Assembly: GCA_011051925.1 (NCBI GenBank)
Contig: DRKE01000070.1
Location: forward strand, 1-5,284
DNA from: Deltaproteobacteria bacterium
Lineage (GTDB): Bacteria > Myxococcota_A > UBA9160 > UBA4427
Length of the DNA: 5,284 nucleotides
Direction of reading: 5' to 3'
The translations under genes and the position numbers were made by a program. The notes under the pieces are model-generated. The model was not told where the DNA came from and did no database searches. It worked only from the letters and a program-made list of their open reading frames with translations. Every line of letters starts with the position of its first letter. Position 1 is the first letter of the stretch. Positions 5,162 through 5,284 of the stretch are shown here, piece after piece.

Positions 5162-5284
5162 TCACCCCTTCGGCTTGCGGAACGGGTTCGGGTAGACGAG
5201 CGCTTCCCGGAAGGTCGTGTTCATCTCCTCGAAGGCCTGGTCCATGTCCCAGACGCCCGGCGTCGTCACTTCCCGTTCGATCGC
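5162..5284 (-). CDS. C-terminal fragment of an unrecognised protein, cut by the window edge
   Basis: The last 40 codons of a minus-strand gene enter from the right edge and end at TGA (5164-5162). Only three of the 40 codons end in A and none in T, which fits the strong GC3 bias of the neighbouring real genes. The peptide reads sensibly, with a PGVWDMDQAFEEMN segment, an aromatic and proline stretch (YPNPF) and a basic end (RKPKG). I do not recognise the family from this tail and assign no function. It converges with the PTPS-family gene, with 57 bases between the stops. Confidence 0.65.
   Translation of the reverse strand, partial: AIEREVTTPGVWDMDQAFEEMNTTFREALVYPNPFRKPKG

Noticed and set aside
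4911..5165. Minus-strand open frame of 84 codons whose start overlaps the stop of the right-edge gene
   Set aside because: The GTGATG arrangement looks like coupling, but the product is Arg/Pro/Ser-rich and lies antisense to conserved PTPS-family residues.

Overview
The window is 5,284 bases of GC-rich bacterial chromosome (roughly two thirds G+C by eye). Codon third positions are almost all G or C, and genes are tightly packed on both strands. I see no mobile element, CRISPR array, rRNA or tRNA. Gene content and base composition would suit a high-GC Gram-negative such as a myxobacterial, deltaproteobacterial or planctomycete-like lineage. Nothing here fixes the taxon.

Layout from left to right. 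(1) The C-terminal part of an enoyl-CoA hydratase (+) ends at 536. (2) A two-gene unit on the minus strand, leuC (2731 to 1322) then leuD (1290 to 685), encodes the two subunits of 3-isopropylmalate dehydratase of leucine biosynthesis. It converges on the hydratase and diverges from the next gene, so within the window it is a closed two-gene unit without leuA or leuB. (3) A small serine esterase of the phospholipase/carboxylesterase type (+) lies at 2927-3577. (4) A dihydropteroate-synthase-like pterin-binding protein (-) lies at 4458-3574; its stop codon overlaps the esterase stop in one CTAG. (5) A 6-pyruvoyl-tetrahydropterin synthase (PTPS/QueD) family protein (+) at 4568-5104 is divergent from (4) across 109 bases. 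(6) The last 40 codons of an unrecognised gene (-) run off the right edge.

The most interesting part is the divergent pair at 3574-5104. Both proteins belong to pterin/folate families and both depart from the textbook active site. The DHPS-like protein keeps the residues expected to hold the pterin but has changed both substrate loops. The PTPS-like protein keeps the three zinc histidines but lacks the catalytic Cys and the His of the catalytic triad, has a Glu three residues before its HGH motif, and carries an insertion of about 30 residues. A linked, variant pterin pathway step, for instance a dihydroneopterin-aldolase bypass feeding folate or a folate analogue, is a reasonable hypothesis that the sequence alone cannot prove. 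Other points are a perfect 16-base palindrome just upstream of leuC, a stem-loop right after the esterase stop, and a marked excess of GATC across the window.
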